Shown here one piece after another: positions 33,657 to 42,602 of a stretch of DNA of 57,054 bases (position 1 is its first letter; every line of letters begins with the position of its first letter). Source of the DNA: an uncultured Burkholderiales bacterium (GTDB lineage Bacteria > Pseudomonadota > Gammaproteobacteria > Burkholderiales > Burkholderiaceae_C). A program made the translations under genes and the position numbers. The stretch spans positions 1-57,054 of the forward strand of contig CAITYM010000058.1 in the NCBI GenBank assembly GCA_903896615.1, in the 5' to 3' direction. The notes under the pieces were generated by a model. It had not been told where the DNA came from, did no database searches, and was given only the letters and a program-made list of their open reading frames with translations.

Positions 33657-34220
33657 ATGGAACTCGACTTCGAGGCTGCTGAACTTCCAGCGGACGCCAT
33701 CGAAGTCGGGCGTATTGTTGGCGCATGGGGAATCAAAGGTTGGTTCAAGGTCTTTGCCTACAGCGGGGATCCTGAAGCAGTATTCAGCTCCAAAAGGTGG
33801 CTTCTCCAGCCCTCAATCAAAAACAAGTCTCCGTTCGAGGGGACTGTTAAATTAAATATCCTTGAGTCCAAAGATCACTCGGATTCCATAGTTGCTCGTG
33901 CTGAAGGTGTTAGTACGCCCGAGGTTGCCAATGAGCTAAAAGGAGCCAGGATTTTCGTACCCCGCTCCAGCTTTCCTTCTACTGCATTAGATGAGTATTA
34001 CTGGGTAGATCTCATTGGTCTTTCGGTTATAAACCGCGATAACTTAAATCTAGGCGTTGTTATCGACCTTATTAGCACTGGCCCTCAAACGGTGTTAGTG
34101 CTCACTAGGCTTGAGAGCGGTAAAACAATAGAGACCATGATTCCCTTTGTTAATGCATATATTGATAGCGTTGATCTTCAGGAAAAGCATATTAGGGTTG
34201 ATTGGGGTTTTGATTACTAG
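33657..34220 (+). CDS. rimM: Ribosome maturation factor RimM
   Basis: A 187-residue factor for 16S rRNA processing and 30S head assembly that binds S19. The N-terminal barrel is marked by VGRIVGAWGIKGWFKVFAYS, and the PRC-barrel half by DEYYWVDLIGLSV and ETMIPFVNAYIDSVD. Second gene of the S16 operon, 6 bases behind rpsP. Confidence 0.95.
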   Translation: MELDFEAAELPADAIEVGRIVGAWGIKGWFKVFAYSGDPEAVFSSKRWLLQPSIKNKSPFEGTVKLNILESKDHSDSIVARAEGVSTPEVANELKGARIFVPRSSFPSTALDEYYWVDLIGLSVINRDNLNLGVVIDLISTGPQTVLVLTRLESGKTIETMIPFVNAYIDSVDLQEKHIRVDWGFDY

Positions 34221-34299
34221 TTTCACCTCACAGTGACTGACATCCACTCTTGAAATTTCCTAAGGCGCCAGTTTCCAATTTTTCCTTTTCCCTTATATT

Positions 34300-35043
34300 G
34301 TGCGATTTGACGTCATAACATTATTTCCTGATATTTTTGTACCCTTTCTTGAGCAGGGGGTTAACCGTCGTGCTTTTGAGTCCCAGATCATGCAAGTTAA
34401 GCTGTGGAATTTAAGGGATTACGCACTGGGACAATACAAACGGGTTGACGATAGGCCTTACGGTGGCGGGGCGGGTATGGTTATGATGGCCGAGCCTTTG
34501 TTTCAGTGCTTAAGCGCAATCCGCCAGGAGCGAGGGGAGGAGCGTCTGGAATGCCCTTTGATTTTCTTTACCCCAACAGGTCAGCGATTAAACCATCAAC
34601 TTGTCCAAACCTGGGACACCAAGCGTGGCGCAATTCTTTTGTGTGGACGCTACGAAGGCGTAGACCAGCGTTTTATTGATTTATATGTTGATCTAATGAT
34701 TAGCATGGGTGATTTTGTTTTGTCCGGTGGGGAGATTCCCGCGATGGCTTTTCTTGATGCAATTGCGCGGTTACAGCCGGGTGTTTTAAACTCAGACGAG
34801 AGTCACCAATTTGATAGTTTCCATGAAAATTTAGATGGACTCTTAGATTGCCCTCACTTTACTCGTCCAGAGATTTGGCAGGGGCGGGGGGTTCCTACGG
34901 AGTTGATGTCTGGACATCACGAAAATATTCAAAACTGGCGAAAGCAACAATCTCTTATAGTGACAAAGCAACACCGTCCTGAGCTTCTTGGAAATAGTGA
35001 AGGTCGTTCAATTCCAAGTAAATCAAAAGAATTAAAAAAATAG
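34300..35043 (+). CDS. trmD: tRNA (guanine-N1-)-methyltransferase
   Basis: A 247-residue SPOUT methyltransferase that makes m1G37 in tRNAs with G36, preventing frameshifts. It begins with a GTG codon (MRFDVITLFPDIF). Conserved elements are DDRPYGGGAGMVMM, LLCGRYEGVDQRFID and the knot motif SMGDFVLSGGEIPAM. The gap after rimM is 79 bases. Confidence 0.97.
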   Translation: MRFDVITLFPDIFVPFLEQGVNRRAFESQIMQVKLWNLRDYALGQYKRVDDRPYGGGAGMVMMAEPLFQCLSAIRQERGEERLECPLIFFTPTGQRLNHQLVQTWDTKRGAILLCGRYEGVDQRFIDLYVDLMISMGDFVLSGGEIPAMAFLDAIARLQPGVLNSDESHQFDSFHENLDGLLDCPHFTRPEIWQGRGVPTELMSGHHENIQNWRKQQSLIVTKQHRPELLGNSEGRSIPSKSKELKK

Positions 35044-35114
35044 CCTTGATTAGGTGCTTCGTGTTTCTTGGAGCAAAGCCAAAATCCAATTCGCATTGTT
35101 AGCACTAAAAAGGT

Positions 35115-35120
35115 TATAAT
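35115..35120 (+). promoter_or_regulatory. rplS: -10 element of an rplS promoter
   Basis: TATAAT in the context AAAAAGGTTATAATAGT, 108 bases before the rplS ATG. The matching -35 is weak. It suggests that L19 has its own transcript besides the operon one. Confidence 0.55.
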
Positions 35121-35137
35121 AGTGGGCTTTGATCCTC

Positions 35138-35208
35138 TGGTCGGCCGTTTTACAGTGAAAATCAATGTTATTTTCACTTTGCATAAAACCCTTAGTGTTG
35201 CGCGACCA
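35138..35208 (+). promoter_or_regulatory. Structured leader of rplS
   Basis: A perfect 9-bp hairpin, AGTGAAAAT (35154-35162) with ATTTTCACT (35170-35178) and a 7-base loop, is enclosed by TGGTCG (35138-35143) pairing with CGACCA (35203-35208). It ends about 10 bases before the rplS ribosome binding site. Possible leader control of L19; not matched to a known motif. Confidence 0.4.
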
Positions 35209-35227
35209 AGATCTATTTGAGGCCAAA

Positions 35228-35605
35228 ATGAATTTAATTCAAACACTTGAACAAGAAGAGATCGCTAGACTCAATAAAACGATTCCAGAATTCGCTCCTG
35301 GCGATACTGTTATCGTAAGCGTAAACGTAGTTGAGGGAACACGCAAAAGATTGCAGGCTTTTGAAGGTGTTGTCATTGCTAAGCGCAACCGCGGATTGAA
35401 CAGTGGTTTTACTGTTCGTAAAATCTCTAGCGGTGAGGGCGTTGAGCGTACCTTCCAGACTTACAGTCCATTGATAGCTTCTATCGAAGTTAAGCGTCGT
35501 GGCGATGTACGCCGAGCTAAACTTTATTACTTGCGCGACCGTAGCGGTAAGTCAGCACGTATCAAAGAAAAGTTAGTCAGCAAGAGCGTTGCAACTGCAA
35601 AATAA
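35228..35605 (+). CDS. rplS: 50S ribosomal protein L19
   Basis: A 125-residue protein with the L19 core [50 protein letters not shown] and [11 protein letters not shown]. The open frame continues 21 codons upstream, but the start [11 protein letters not shown] at ATG 35228 fits the family and follows GAGG. It is the last gene of the rpsP operon and has its own promoter and leader. Confidence 0.97.
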   Translation: MNLIQTLEQEEIARLNKTIPEFAPGDTVIVSVNVVEGTRKRLQAFEGVVIAKRNRGLNSGFTVRKISSGEGVERTFQTYSPLIASIEVKRRGDVRRAKLYYLRDRSGKSARIKEKLVSKSVATAK

Positions 35606-35654
35606 GCTGCAGAGTCCCACTGAATTTAGTTCGGTCGTGACTCTTAGCTTTAAG

Positions 35655-35686
35655 TGAGGCAATCTAATTAATGAATGATTGCCTCA
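35655..35686 (+). terminator. Terminator of the rpsP-rplS operon
   Basis: Ten-base arms TGAGGCAATC (35655-35664) and GATTGCCTCA (35677-35686) pair perfectly around a 12-base loop. The T tract behind it is interrupted (ACAGTCTTCTTTG), so strength is moderate. Confidence 0.65.
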
Positions 35687-35714
35687 ACAGTCTTCTTTGA
35701 GGGTGCTCTAGTCA

Positions 35715-36407
35715 ATGAGCCAAGCCCAAATTTTTGATCCCACAGTCCACCCCGTCCTAGGGGTGGATTCACATCTGCCTGCCGTTCCTAGTGAACGTTT
35801 GGGGGTTGGTTATATTCGGCAACTTTTCAAGAATGGCATTCAGTATCAATCTGAAATTTTTGGCGATTATGCAAAATTAGACTCTAATGCGCACTTAAAC
35901 AACTCAGTCAAGGCTTCTGTATTGTTTGCAATTGTTAATAGGCCCAGGCCAACCCTTCTTTTTACAATGCGCTCGCCTAAGCTTAAAAAGCATTCTGGCC
36001 AAATTTCCTTTGCTGGGGGGCGTTTGGATGAGAGTGACTCCAGTGATACATATGCAGCACTGCGTGAGGCGCAAGAAGAAATTGGATTGCATCCAAATTG
36101 CGTAGAAGTGCTTGGTGAGATGTCTAAATATTTAACGGGTACAGGCTACATTGTTACTCCTGTGGTTGGTTTGATTGAGCCAAATATTGATTTAGTTTTA
36201 AATCCTCACGAGGTTACAGAGACTTTTGAAGTTCCCCTTGACTTTTTGATGGATCCAAGTCACCACAGACGACATGCGAGGGATTTTGAGGGGAAGACCC
36301 GCGAATGGTTTTCAATGCCATTTCAAGAAGACGGTCAATACCGGTTTATTTGGGGTGCAACGGCTGGAATGATAAGAAATTTTTATCATATTTTGATGCA
36401 TAAGTGA
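35715..36407 (+). CDS. CoA pyrophosphatase, NUDIX family
   Basis: A 230-residue NUDIX hydrolase of the NudL/PCD1 type, which cleaves CoA to 4'-phosphopantetheine and 3',5'-ADP. The NUDIX box (G-x5-E-x7-REUxEExGU) spans residues about 101-124 as GGRLDESDSSDTYAALREAQ followed by EEIGL. The upstream KKHSGQISFAGG is the CoA-pyrophosphatase signature. A CobD-like membrane gene follows 32 bases later. Confidence 0.9.
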   Translation: MSQAQIFDPTVHPVLGVDSHLPAVPSERLGVGYIRQLFKNGIQYQSEIFGDYAKLDSNAHLNNSVKASVLFAIVNRPRPTLLFTMRSPKLKKHSGQISFAGGRLDESDSSDTYAALREAQEEIGLHPNCVEVLGEMSKYLTGTGYIVTPVVGLIEPNIDLVLNPHEVTETFEVPLDFLMDPSHHRRHARDFEGKTREWFSMPFQEDGQYRFIWGATAGMIRNFYHILMHK

Positions 36408-36439
36408 TTTTTTAGGCTCTGAGTAGTTATTATTCGCTT

Positions 36440-37414
36440 ATGAGTTTTTTATCCCTTCTTTTTGCTTTCCTCATCGAGCAAGTAAGGCCCTTTGTATATA
36501 ACTTTTGGGTCCAAGACCAGGTCGCCAAAGGTGCACAGTGGGTTCGCCTTCATTTAGATGCAGGATTAGAAAAACAGGCCTGGGCAGCGTGGAGCGCGGT
36601 CGCACTGGTACCTACACTTTTGGTTGCCGCCATATACTGGTTCATGATTGAGTGGGGGAGTTGGTTTTTGGGTTTGCTTTGGAGCGTGGCTGTTCTGTAT
36701 GTATGCATAGGGTTCAGACAATTTAGTCATCATTTCACTGAGATTCGGGATGCCCTTGATTCAGGAAAGGAAGAGGAGGCCTCTCGTTTGTTGGCTAAAT
36801 GGCAAAACCTAGAATTTAACGACTTTAAATTTGAAACTCTAATTCGCAATTTAATAGAGCACTCGGTTGTCCAAGCGCATAGGCACGTCTTTGGCGTACT
36901 TTATTGGTACTGTATTCTCGCAGTGATGGGCTTTGGACCTGCTGGTGCGGTGCTTTACAGGCTTTGCGAAATCTTGGTCTATGTCTGGATAGAGAAGCCC
37001 AATATTGTTGAGGGCGAGGAGATCACTAGTAGCGAGCCACTGCTGAAACTGACCCAACAAATTTGGTTTTATATCGACTGGTTGCCTACCCGCTTAACGG
37101 CAATATCTTTTGCTGTTGTAGGAAATTTTGAAGAAGCGATTGACTCATGGCGTTTCCATTTAAATCGGTATGGGAAGTCAAATGATGCTGTAATACTCGC
37201 CTCCACAGCTGGTGCTTTGAATATCGAACTGGGCGTTACACCTCTTGCAAGTCAACACTTTCAAGAAACGGGGGAGCCCGAAGCTAGGGAGTCACAAATT
37301 GGGCAGACTCCTCAACAAGGCCATTTGAAGGCCGTAGTGGGCTTGCTATGGCGTTCGGTTGTAATGTGGATGCTTATTCTTGCCTTGTTTAGTTTGTCAC
37401 GCTTACTAGGCTAA
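36440..37414 (+). CDS. CobD/CbiB-family (AmpE-like) membrane protein
   Basis: A 324-residue inner-membrane protein with about four to five hydrophobic segments and the family features FLSLLFAFLIEQVRP at the start, VQAHRHVFGVLYWYCIL with two conserved His/Arg positions, and DWLPTRLTAISFAVVGNFEEA. Burkholderiales keep such a protein outside cobalamin operons, so adenosylcobinamide-phosphate synthesis is not certain; AmpE-type signalling is an alternative. It converges on rsgA with only 3 bases between stops. Confidence 0.82.
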   Translation: MSFLSLLFAFLIEQVRPFVYNFWVQDQVAKGAQWVRLHLDAGLEKQAWAAWSAVALVPTLLVAAIYWFMIEWGSWFLGLLWSVAVLYVCIGFRQFSHHFTEIRDALDSGKEEEASRLLAKWQNLEFNDFKFETLIRNLIEHSVVQAHRHVFGVLYWYCILAVMGFGPAGAVLYRLCEILVYVWIEKPNIVEGEEITSSEPLLKLTQQIWFYIDWLPTRLTAISFAVVGNFEEAIDSWRFHLNRYGKSNDAVILASTAGALNIELGVTPLASQHFQETGEPEARESQIGQTPQQGHLKAVVGLLWRSVVMWMLILALFSLSRLLG

Positions 37415-37417
37415 TTT

Positions 37418-38308
37418 CTAGTAACGTGAAGTTGATAATTGATTGAAAAGCTGTCCATAAATCTTGTATCGACTTGTACTAATGAGTCCGCTCTCAACTT
37501 GTGCTCTCACCACGCAACCCGGTTCGTGTAGGTGAGTACAGTTATAAAATTTACAACCCGTGTTGTACTCCTTTAAGTCAGGCATTAGATCTGCAAGTTG
37601 CGAAGGTTCAATGTGGTTAAGACCGAATTCTTGAAAACCAGGTGAATCTATTAGCGCGCTTGTACGCTGCGAGTCAGTCCAGTAAAGTGTAGTGGCTGTT
37701 GTGGTGTGTTTGCCCGATTGCAAGGCTTTAGATATTTCCCCCGTCAAAGCTTGTGCATTAGGAACGAGTCGGTTGATGAGAGTGCTCTTGCCCGCGCCGG
37801 AGGGGCCCATAATAAAAGAAATTTTATTTTTTAATCGATCTGTAAACTCAGGATTAACAGCCGAGTCGCGGGTTAGTGTCAAGGGTAATACGTCGTATCC
37901 CATGGCGGGGTAATGCTTGAGTTTTTCTTTAGCTCGCTCAAAAGGGACGTGAAGATCAGATTTGTTCAGAGCAACAAATGCAGGGATATTTTGAGAGTTT
38001 GCTGATATTAATGCTCGAACGATTTGCTCCTCTGAGAAGTCGGGGTCTGAGGCGACCAAAACAACGATTTGATCTATGTTTGCCGCAAAGGATTTGGTTC
38101 TTAATTCATCACTTCTGTAAAAGAGATTTGTTCTCTTTTGAACCTGTTCAATAATTCCTGCGTCCTCCGAAGTGCTCCAAAGTACGTGGTCTCCAACGAC
38201 CACCTCGTTTTTCTTACCCCTAAAGTGACAAAGTCTTCGAAGTCCGTCTTGACTTTCTACAACGGCGTGTCGGCCGTGAGTGGCCGTGACCAGTCCTTTT
38301 TGAGTCAT
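37418..38308 (-). CDS. rsgA: Ribosome small subunit GTPase RsgA
   Basis: A 296-residue circularly permuted GTPase that checks late 30S maturation. It has an N-terminal OB fold, then G4 NKSD (115-118), G1 GPSGAGKS (168-175) and G3 DSPG (221-224) in permuted order, and a C-terminal zinc site with C252, C257, H259 and C265. All diagnostic residues are present. The M48 protease gene lies upstream on the same strand (43 bases). Confidence 0.96.
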   Translation of the reverse strand: MTQKGLVTATHGRHAVVESQDGLRRLCHFRGKKNEVVVGDHVLWSTSEDAGIIEQVQKRTNLFYRSDELRTKSFAANIDQIVVLVASDPDFSEEQIVRALISANSQNIPAFVALNKSDLHVPFERAKEKLKHYPAMGYDVLPLTLTRDSAVNPEFTDRLKNKISFIMGPSGAGKSTLINRLVPNAQALTGEISKALQSGKHTTTATTLYWTDSQRTSALIDSPGFQEFGLNHIEPSQLADLMPDLKEYNTGCKFYNCTHLHEPGCVVRAQVESGLISTSRYKIYGQLFNQLSTSRY

Positions 38309-38351
38309 TTACTCAGAAAGAGACTGTTAGCATTAGATAGAACATTCAAAT

Positions 38352-39608
38352 CTAGGACTCCAATTTGGCAAGGCGTTGGGACGCGGGTGGGTGTGAGTGA
38401 TAGAAACTAACGTAAATTGGGTCTGGAGTCAGTGTGGAGGAGTTGTCCTGATAAAGTTTCAATAACGCGCTTTTAAGACTTGCCGATTTAGCGTGCATTT
38501 TTGCAAACGCGTCCGCTTCAAACTCAAATTTCCTCGATCTAGCGGAGGTCAAGGGAGAGAGTAAAAAACTCAATAGTGGGACGACTTCCATAAAAAGGAG
38601 TAAAGCTAATGCATCATTGGGGCTACTCAAACTGGGCTCAACACCAAGCCCAGTATAAAACCAAGTCTGTCCGGATAAATAGCCCAGTGCAGCCAGACCT
38701 AACAAACTCATCAGAAAGCTTGTGATCATGAGTTTAGGTATATGCTTTAATTTAAAGTGACCCAACTCGTGTGCAAGCACAGCCTCCATCTCATCTAAGG
38801 AGAGTTGTTTTAATAGGGTGTCAAAGAATACAACCCTTTTGTTGTTTCCCATACCTGTAAAAAATGCATTCGAATGCGCAGAGCGTCTACTACCGTCCAT
38901 GACATAAAAGCCCTTCGCGGAGAGTCCAACTCGGTTCATGAGATCTGTTACTTTTGATTTCAAAGTCTCATCTTCGAGCGGTGAGAATTTGTTAAACAAA
39001 GGCATGATTAGATTAGGAGCGATCCACATTACAAATAGTTGATAAACCACAAGGCTCAGCCAGGCTATGGCCCACCAGTAGGCTCCGCCAGCGTTCATTA
39101 ATTTGAGTATTAACCACAATATGGGTAGTCCAAGCACTGCCCCTACCAAAAGGCCTTTGAATAAGTCACTTACCCAAAGCGACAGCGTCATCTTGTTGAA
39201 GCCGAATTTTTCTTCGAGTCGAAATGTTTGTACCAGTGACAAAGGTAGATGAAAGACTCCGTTGATCAACATGAAGGCAACGATCAAACAAATTTCTTGA
39301 GTTATTCCGCTGGGTACGACTAAGCTAACCGCTTTATTTAGTGAAGTGAGCCCGCCAAGTAACGTCCAACTCAACAACAAGATCGTGTCTAGCATCAAGT
39401 CCCAAAAACCGATTTGTGATTTAGCCAAAGTGTAATCAGCCGCTTTTTGGTGCGCCTCTAAGCTGATAGAGTCTGCAAAGTCAGTAGGTACTTGCTCGCG
39501 GTGCCTATAGACGCAACTGTTTTGACGAGTGGTAAGCCAGATCTTGATAGATAGATTTATCAATAATATTGCAGAAAAGGCAAGTGTGAAAATTTGTGTT
39601 GAATTCAT
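38352..39608 (-). CDS. M48-family (Ste24-type) zinc metallopeptidase
   Basis: A 418-residue membrane protease with about seven hydrophobic segments. The zinc site is H280-E-L-G-H284, and the third ligand is E364 in FEFEADAFA. The N-terminal CAAX-protease-type domain makes it Ste24-like rather than HtpX. Bacterial substrates are unknown; membrane protein quality control is likely. It is divergent from orn across about 90 bases and followed by rsgA. Confidence 0.92.
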   Translation of the reverse strand: MNSTQIFTLAFSAILLINLSIKIWLTTRQNSCVYRHREQVPTDFADSISLEAHQKAADYTLAKSQIGFWDLMLDTILLLSWTLLGGLTSLNKAVSLVVPSGITQEICLIVAFMLINGVFHLPLSLVQTFRLEEKFGFNKMTLSLWVSDLFKGLLVGAVLGLPILWLILKLMNAGGAYWWAIAWLSLVVYQLFVMWIAPNLIMPLFNKFSPLEDETLKSKVTDLMNRVGLSAKGFYVMDGSRRSAHSNAFFTGMGNNKRVVFFDTLLKQLSLDEMEAVLAHELGHFKLKHIPKLMITSFLMSLLGLAALGYLSGQTWFYTGLGVEPSLSSPNDALALLLFMEVVPLLSFLLSPLTSARSRKFEFEADAFAKMHAKSASLKSALLKLYQDNSSTLTPDPIYVSFYHSHPPASQRLAKLES

Positions 39609-39700
39609 AGGGGACTAGTTTAGTTCGAAAAGTGAATGCACTGATTCTTATTTTGGGTCTGGTAGTCCTAAAATCAAGCCAGATCAGCGACAATATCAAC

Positions 39701-40321
39701 ATGACTGCTGAAAAAAACGATCCCTTTAATTCTCCAAGCGATTCTCAACCCGTCTCAACTCAGCCGAGCGCATTGGCCAAGTCGGATCAAAATCTAATTT
39801 GGCTCGATTGTGAGATGTCAGGCCTAGACCCTGAGCGCGAACGGTTGCTTGAAATTGCAGTGATTATTACTGGTCCGCATTTAACCCCTAGGATTGAAGG
39901 GCCAGTCCTAATTATTAAACAAAGTGATGAGCTTTTAGCGGGCATGGATGCTTGGAATCAGGGTACACACAAACGAAGTGGCTTGATTGATAAAGTAAAG
40001 TCCTCCACCCTCAATGAAGCACAGGCCGAGGAAATTATTCTAGACTTTATTAAGCAATATGTTCCTAAATCTGCCTCGCCTTGCTGTGGCAATACGATCA
40101 GTCAAGATCGCCGCTTTTTAGTGAAATATATGCCGCGATTAGACGCATGGTTTCACTATAGAAACTTGGATGTGAGTACGCTTAAGGAACTTGCAAAGCG
40201 CTGGAAACCCAAGGCCTATTCAGCATTTAAGAAAAAGCAAATGCACACTGCCCTAGCAGACGTTCACGAATCTATCGATGAACTCGAGCATTACAAAGAG
40301 ACGCTCTTGAATCTTGAATAA
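39701..40321 (+). CDS. orn: Oligoribonuclease
   Basis: A 206-residue DEDDh 3'-5' exonuclease that degrades 2-5-mer RNA and pGp[21 protein letters not shown] carries the first Asp and Glu (D36, E38); [10 protein letters not shown] and the C-terminal [14 protein letters not shown] supply the rest. About 28 residues before the core are Ser/Gln-rich and unlike most Orn proteins, which begin directly with the core. The frame is open to a GTG at 39632; ATG 39701 is chosen. No convincing ribosome binding site is seen for either. Confidence 0.93.
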   Translation: MTAEKNDPFNSPSDSQPVSTQPSALAKSDQNLIWLDCEMSGLDPERERLLEIAVIITGPHLTPRIEGPVLIIKQSDELLAGMDAWNQGTHKRSGLIDKVKSSTLNEAQAEEIILDFIKQYVPKSASPCCGNTISQDRRFLVKYMPRLDAWFHYRNLDVSTLKELAKRWKPKAYSAFKKKQMHTALADVHESIDELEHYKETLLNLE

Positions 40322-40654
40322 TTGAAATCTCATTTTGAAGCTCCCTATCAAGAATCTTATATAAGAACGGGGAAGTAGTTCTTTAGTGATAGTTTTGGGG
40401 TGGTTTTGAAGTTTGTGTCTTTAATTGGTTGATTTTGGGTGGGCTAGGGTTGCTATTTATTGACTAAAGTGAAATAATCTAAGTCTTGCCTGCACATGTG
40501 CATCGCAATTTGTACATCTGCCTCACACCTTGGGTCCTTTAAATTGGGCTGATCGCTCTTATATCAAAGTGCGTTGAACTTTGTCTGAAGGTTGATGTTT
40601 TTAAACCCTTCAGATGGAGTCGCCTTAGCCTTTTACAGGCCGGCGGAGTAATGT
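40322..40654 (+). promoter_or_regulatory. Long leader/intergenic region of the DEAD-box helicase gene
   Basis: There is no gene in these 333 bases. TTGACT lies at 40460-40465. TCTGAAGG (40584-40591) pairs with CCTTCAGA (40607-40614) around a 15-base loop. The ribosome binding site GGCGGAG (40642-40648) is followed by two ATGs: one at 40651 opens a 3-codon ORF (ATG-TAT-GAG-TGA) that overlaps the real start at 40655. Long structured leaders are common for cold-induced DEAD-box genes; that comparison is an inference. Confidence 0.4.
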
Positions 40655-42406
40655 ATGAGTGAAAATTTAGTATTAAACAGTGTAGTTGAGTCTTTGGATT
40701 TAACCAACGTGGATGTGTCTGTAGATTTAAATACAGTCATTGAAATGCAAGACAATCACGCCCACGCAGAAGTAGAAACTGCTACCGCTGAGGTTGTTGA
40801 GCATGAGAAAAATAAAAAAATAATCCCCTCCCAAGTTGAAGTGAGTCCAGTCTCAGAATTTGTTGCACTTGGATTAGCGAGAGAGCTTAACCAAGCTGTC
40901 TTTGACCTAGGCTATACAAAGCCTACAACAGTCCAACTGCGGGCAATCCCATTGGCTATGCAAGATACCAAGGAAAGTCGTTTTAATGACTTGATGGTTT
41001 CTAGTCAGACGGGTAGTGGCAAGACGGCCGCCTTTTTGTTGCCGGTTTTAAACACGTTGCTGTCACAGCAAAAAGAAGAGTTTGCACAGGAAGATAAGGC
41101 GTGGAATGCCAAAGTCGCTGAAGCTCTTGCGAAGGGTGAGCCCCAGCCAAAGCGTCCTAAGCGTAAAAATCCACTAGATGCAAGAAACTTCAAGCCCGCC
41201 GTTCCAGGCGCACTCGTACTTTGTCCAACTCGTGAGCTCGCTCAACAAGTTGCACAAGATGCAATTGGTTTGGTCAAACACTGTAAGGGTTTGAGGGTTG
41301 CTACGGTGGTTGGGGGAATGCCCTACGCCATGCAAATCTCTAAGCTACAAAACGCTAACTTAGTTGTTGCAACACCTGGTCGATTGATCGACTTGCAAAA
41401 TTCAAAACAAATCCAACTCTCTAAAGTTCAGTTTTTAGTGATCGATGAAGCCGATCGGATGCTTGATCTTGGTTTTGCAGATGACTTGGCTCAAATTAAT
41501 GAGCTAACACGTGAGCGTCGCCAGACGATGATGTTTAGTGCCACTTTTGCACCACGCATTCAGCAACTGGCATCACGCATCATGAGAAGCCCTCAGCGTG
41601 TTCAGGTGGATTCACCCCAAGACAGACATAACAACATCAAGCAAGTGCTCTTTTGGGCTGACAGTATGTCCCACAAACGTAAACTACTTGATCACTGGCT
41701 TAGGGATACAACGATTGCTCAGGCAATTGTCTTTGCGAGTACGCAAATTGAATGCGACTCACTTGCACAGGATTTGCAGCAATCTGGTTTCTCCTCCGTT
41801 GCCCTGCACGGTGCTTTGAGCCAAAGTATTCGCAACCGTAGACTCAATGCACTCAGGGATGGACAAGTCCAAATTTTGGTGGCCACGGATGTTGCGGCGC
41901 GCGGTATTGACGTGCCTAGTATCAGTCACGTTTTTAATTACGGACTTCCAATGAAAGCTGAGGACTATGTTCACCGTATCGGTAGGACGGGTCGCGCAGG
42001 TCGTGATGGACTTGCCATTACCTTTGCTGAGTTCAGGGACCGTCGTAAGATTTCTGATATCGAGCACTTTACGCAGCAGCCTTTAAGGTCTGAGATCATT
42101 CCTGGCCTTGAGCCTCAACCGCGTAGCAACAAGTCAGCAGCGCCCGCCCGTCGTGGACGCTCTGACTCGAGAGATTCAAGGGACTCACGCGACTCCAGAG
42201 GATCAGAGAGAACGTTTGCAAAGCCTGCAAAACCTGGCGCTTGGAGAGCGGATGCTAGAAAGCCATTCGAAGGCGGTGGTGCTGGTGGCACAGGCGGCGC
42301 ACCCGCAAAGCGTCATGGCGGCGGACAAGGCGGCGGATTTGCTGGCCGCAGCGCGGCCACAGGCTCAGGCGATCGTCCTGCATTTAAGCCCAGAGCCCCC
42401 AGATAA
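40655..42406 (+). CDS. DEAD-box ATP-dependent RNA helicase
   Basis: A 583-residue helicase of the RhlE/CsdA group. Residues 1-65 are an acidic extension. The Q motif is near residue 94, Walker A is SSQTGSGKT (about 116-124), PTRELAQQ follows, DEAD is at 264-267, SAT at 295-297, and HRIGRTGRAGR closes the core. A charged insert (about 140-183, Lys/Pro-rich) lies between motif I and Ia, longer than in E. coli RhlE. The tail (about 490-583) is Arg/Gly-rich with four DSR repeats, expected to bind RNA. Role: probably ribosome assembly or RNA decay, especially in the cold. GGCGGAG supports the start. Confidence 0.93.
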   Translation: MSENLVLNSVVESLDLTNVDVSVDLNTVIEMQDNHAHAEVETATAEVVEHEKNKKIIPSQVEVSPVSEFVALGLARELNQAVFDLGYTKPTTVQLRAIPLAMQDTKESRFNDLMVSSQTGSGKTAAFLLPVLNTLLSQQKEEFAQEDKAWNAKVAEALAKGEPQPKRPKRKNPLDARNFKPAVPGALVLCPTRELAQQVAQDAIGLVKHCKGLRVATVVGGMPYAMQISKLQNANLVVATPGRLIDLQNSKQIQLSKVQFLVIDEADRMLDLGFADDLAQINELTRERRQTMMFSATFAPRIQQLASRIMRSPQRVQVDSPQDRHNNIKQVLFWADSMSHKRKLLDHWLRDTTIAQAIVFASTQIECDSLAQDLQQSGFSSVALHGALSQSIRNRRLNALRDGQVQILVATDVAARGIDVPSISHVFNYGLPMKAEDYVHRIGRTGRAGRDGLAITFAEFRDRRKISDIEHFTQQPLRSEIIPGLEPQPRSNKSAAPARRGRSDSRDSRDSRDSRGSERTFAKPAKPGAWRADARKPFEGGGAGGTGGAPAKRHGGGQGGGFAGRSAATGSGDRPAFKPRAPR

Positions 42407-42426
42407 TATCCAAAACTAAAGAACGG

Positions 42427-42462
42427 CAGGACTGGTATTTCATGATGTGAAATTCAGTCCTG
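42427..42462 (+). terminator. Long hairpin after the DEAD-box gene
   Basis: CAGGACTG (42427-42434) pairs with CAGTCCTG (42455-42462), and ATTTCA/TGAAAT continue the stem inside a small internal loop. The hairpin is strong, but only a mixed T-rich stretch follows, so it is a probable rather than certain terminator. Confidence 0.55.
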
Positions 42463-42602
42463 TCTGGATTTATGTCTTTATTGGTTATTTTATTGACAGA
42501 TGTGTTGCAAAAATCTCAAAAGAATATTCAATAAAATCAACAAGTTCAGGTAAAAAGTTAATTTGTTACAATTATTTGATAAGATTATGTTAAGGAGACA
42601 AT

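Noticed and set aside
42108-42419. 103-codon frame in the Arg/Gly tail of the DEAD-box gene
   Set aside because: It is an alternative frame of a repetitive coding tail.
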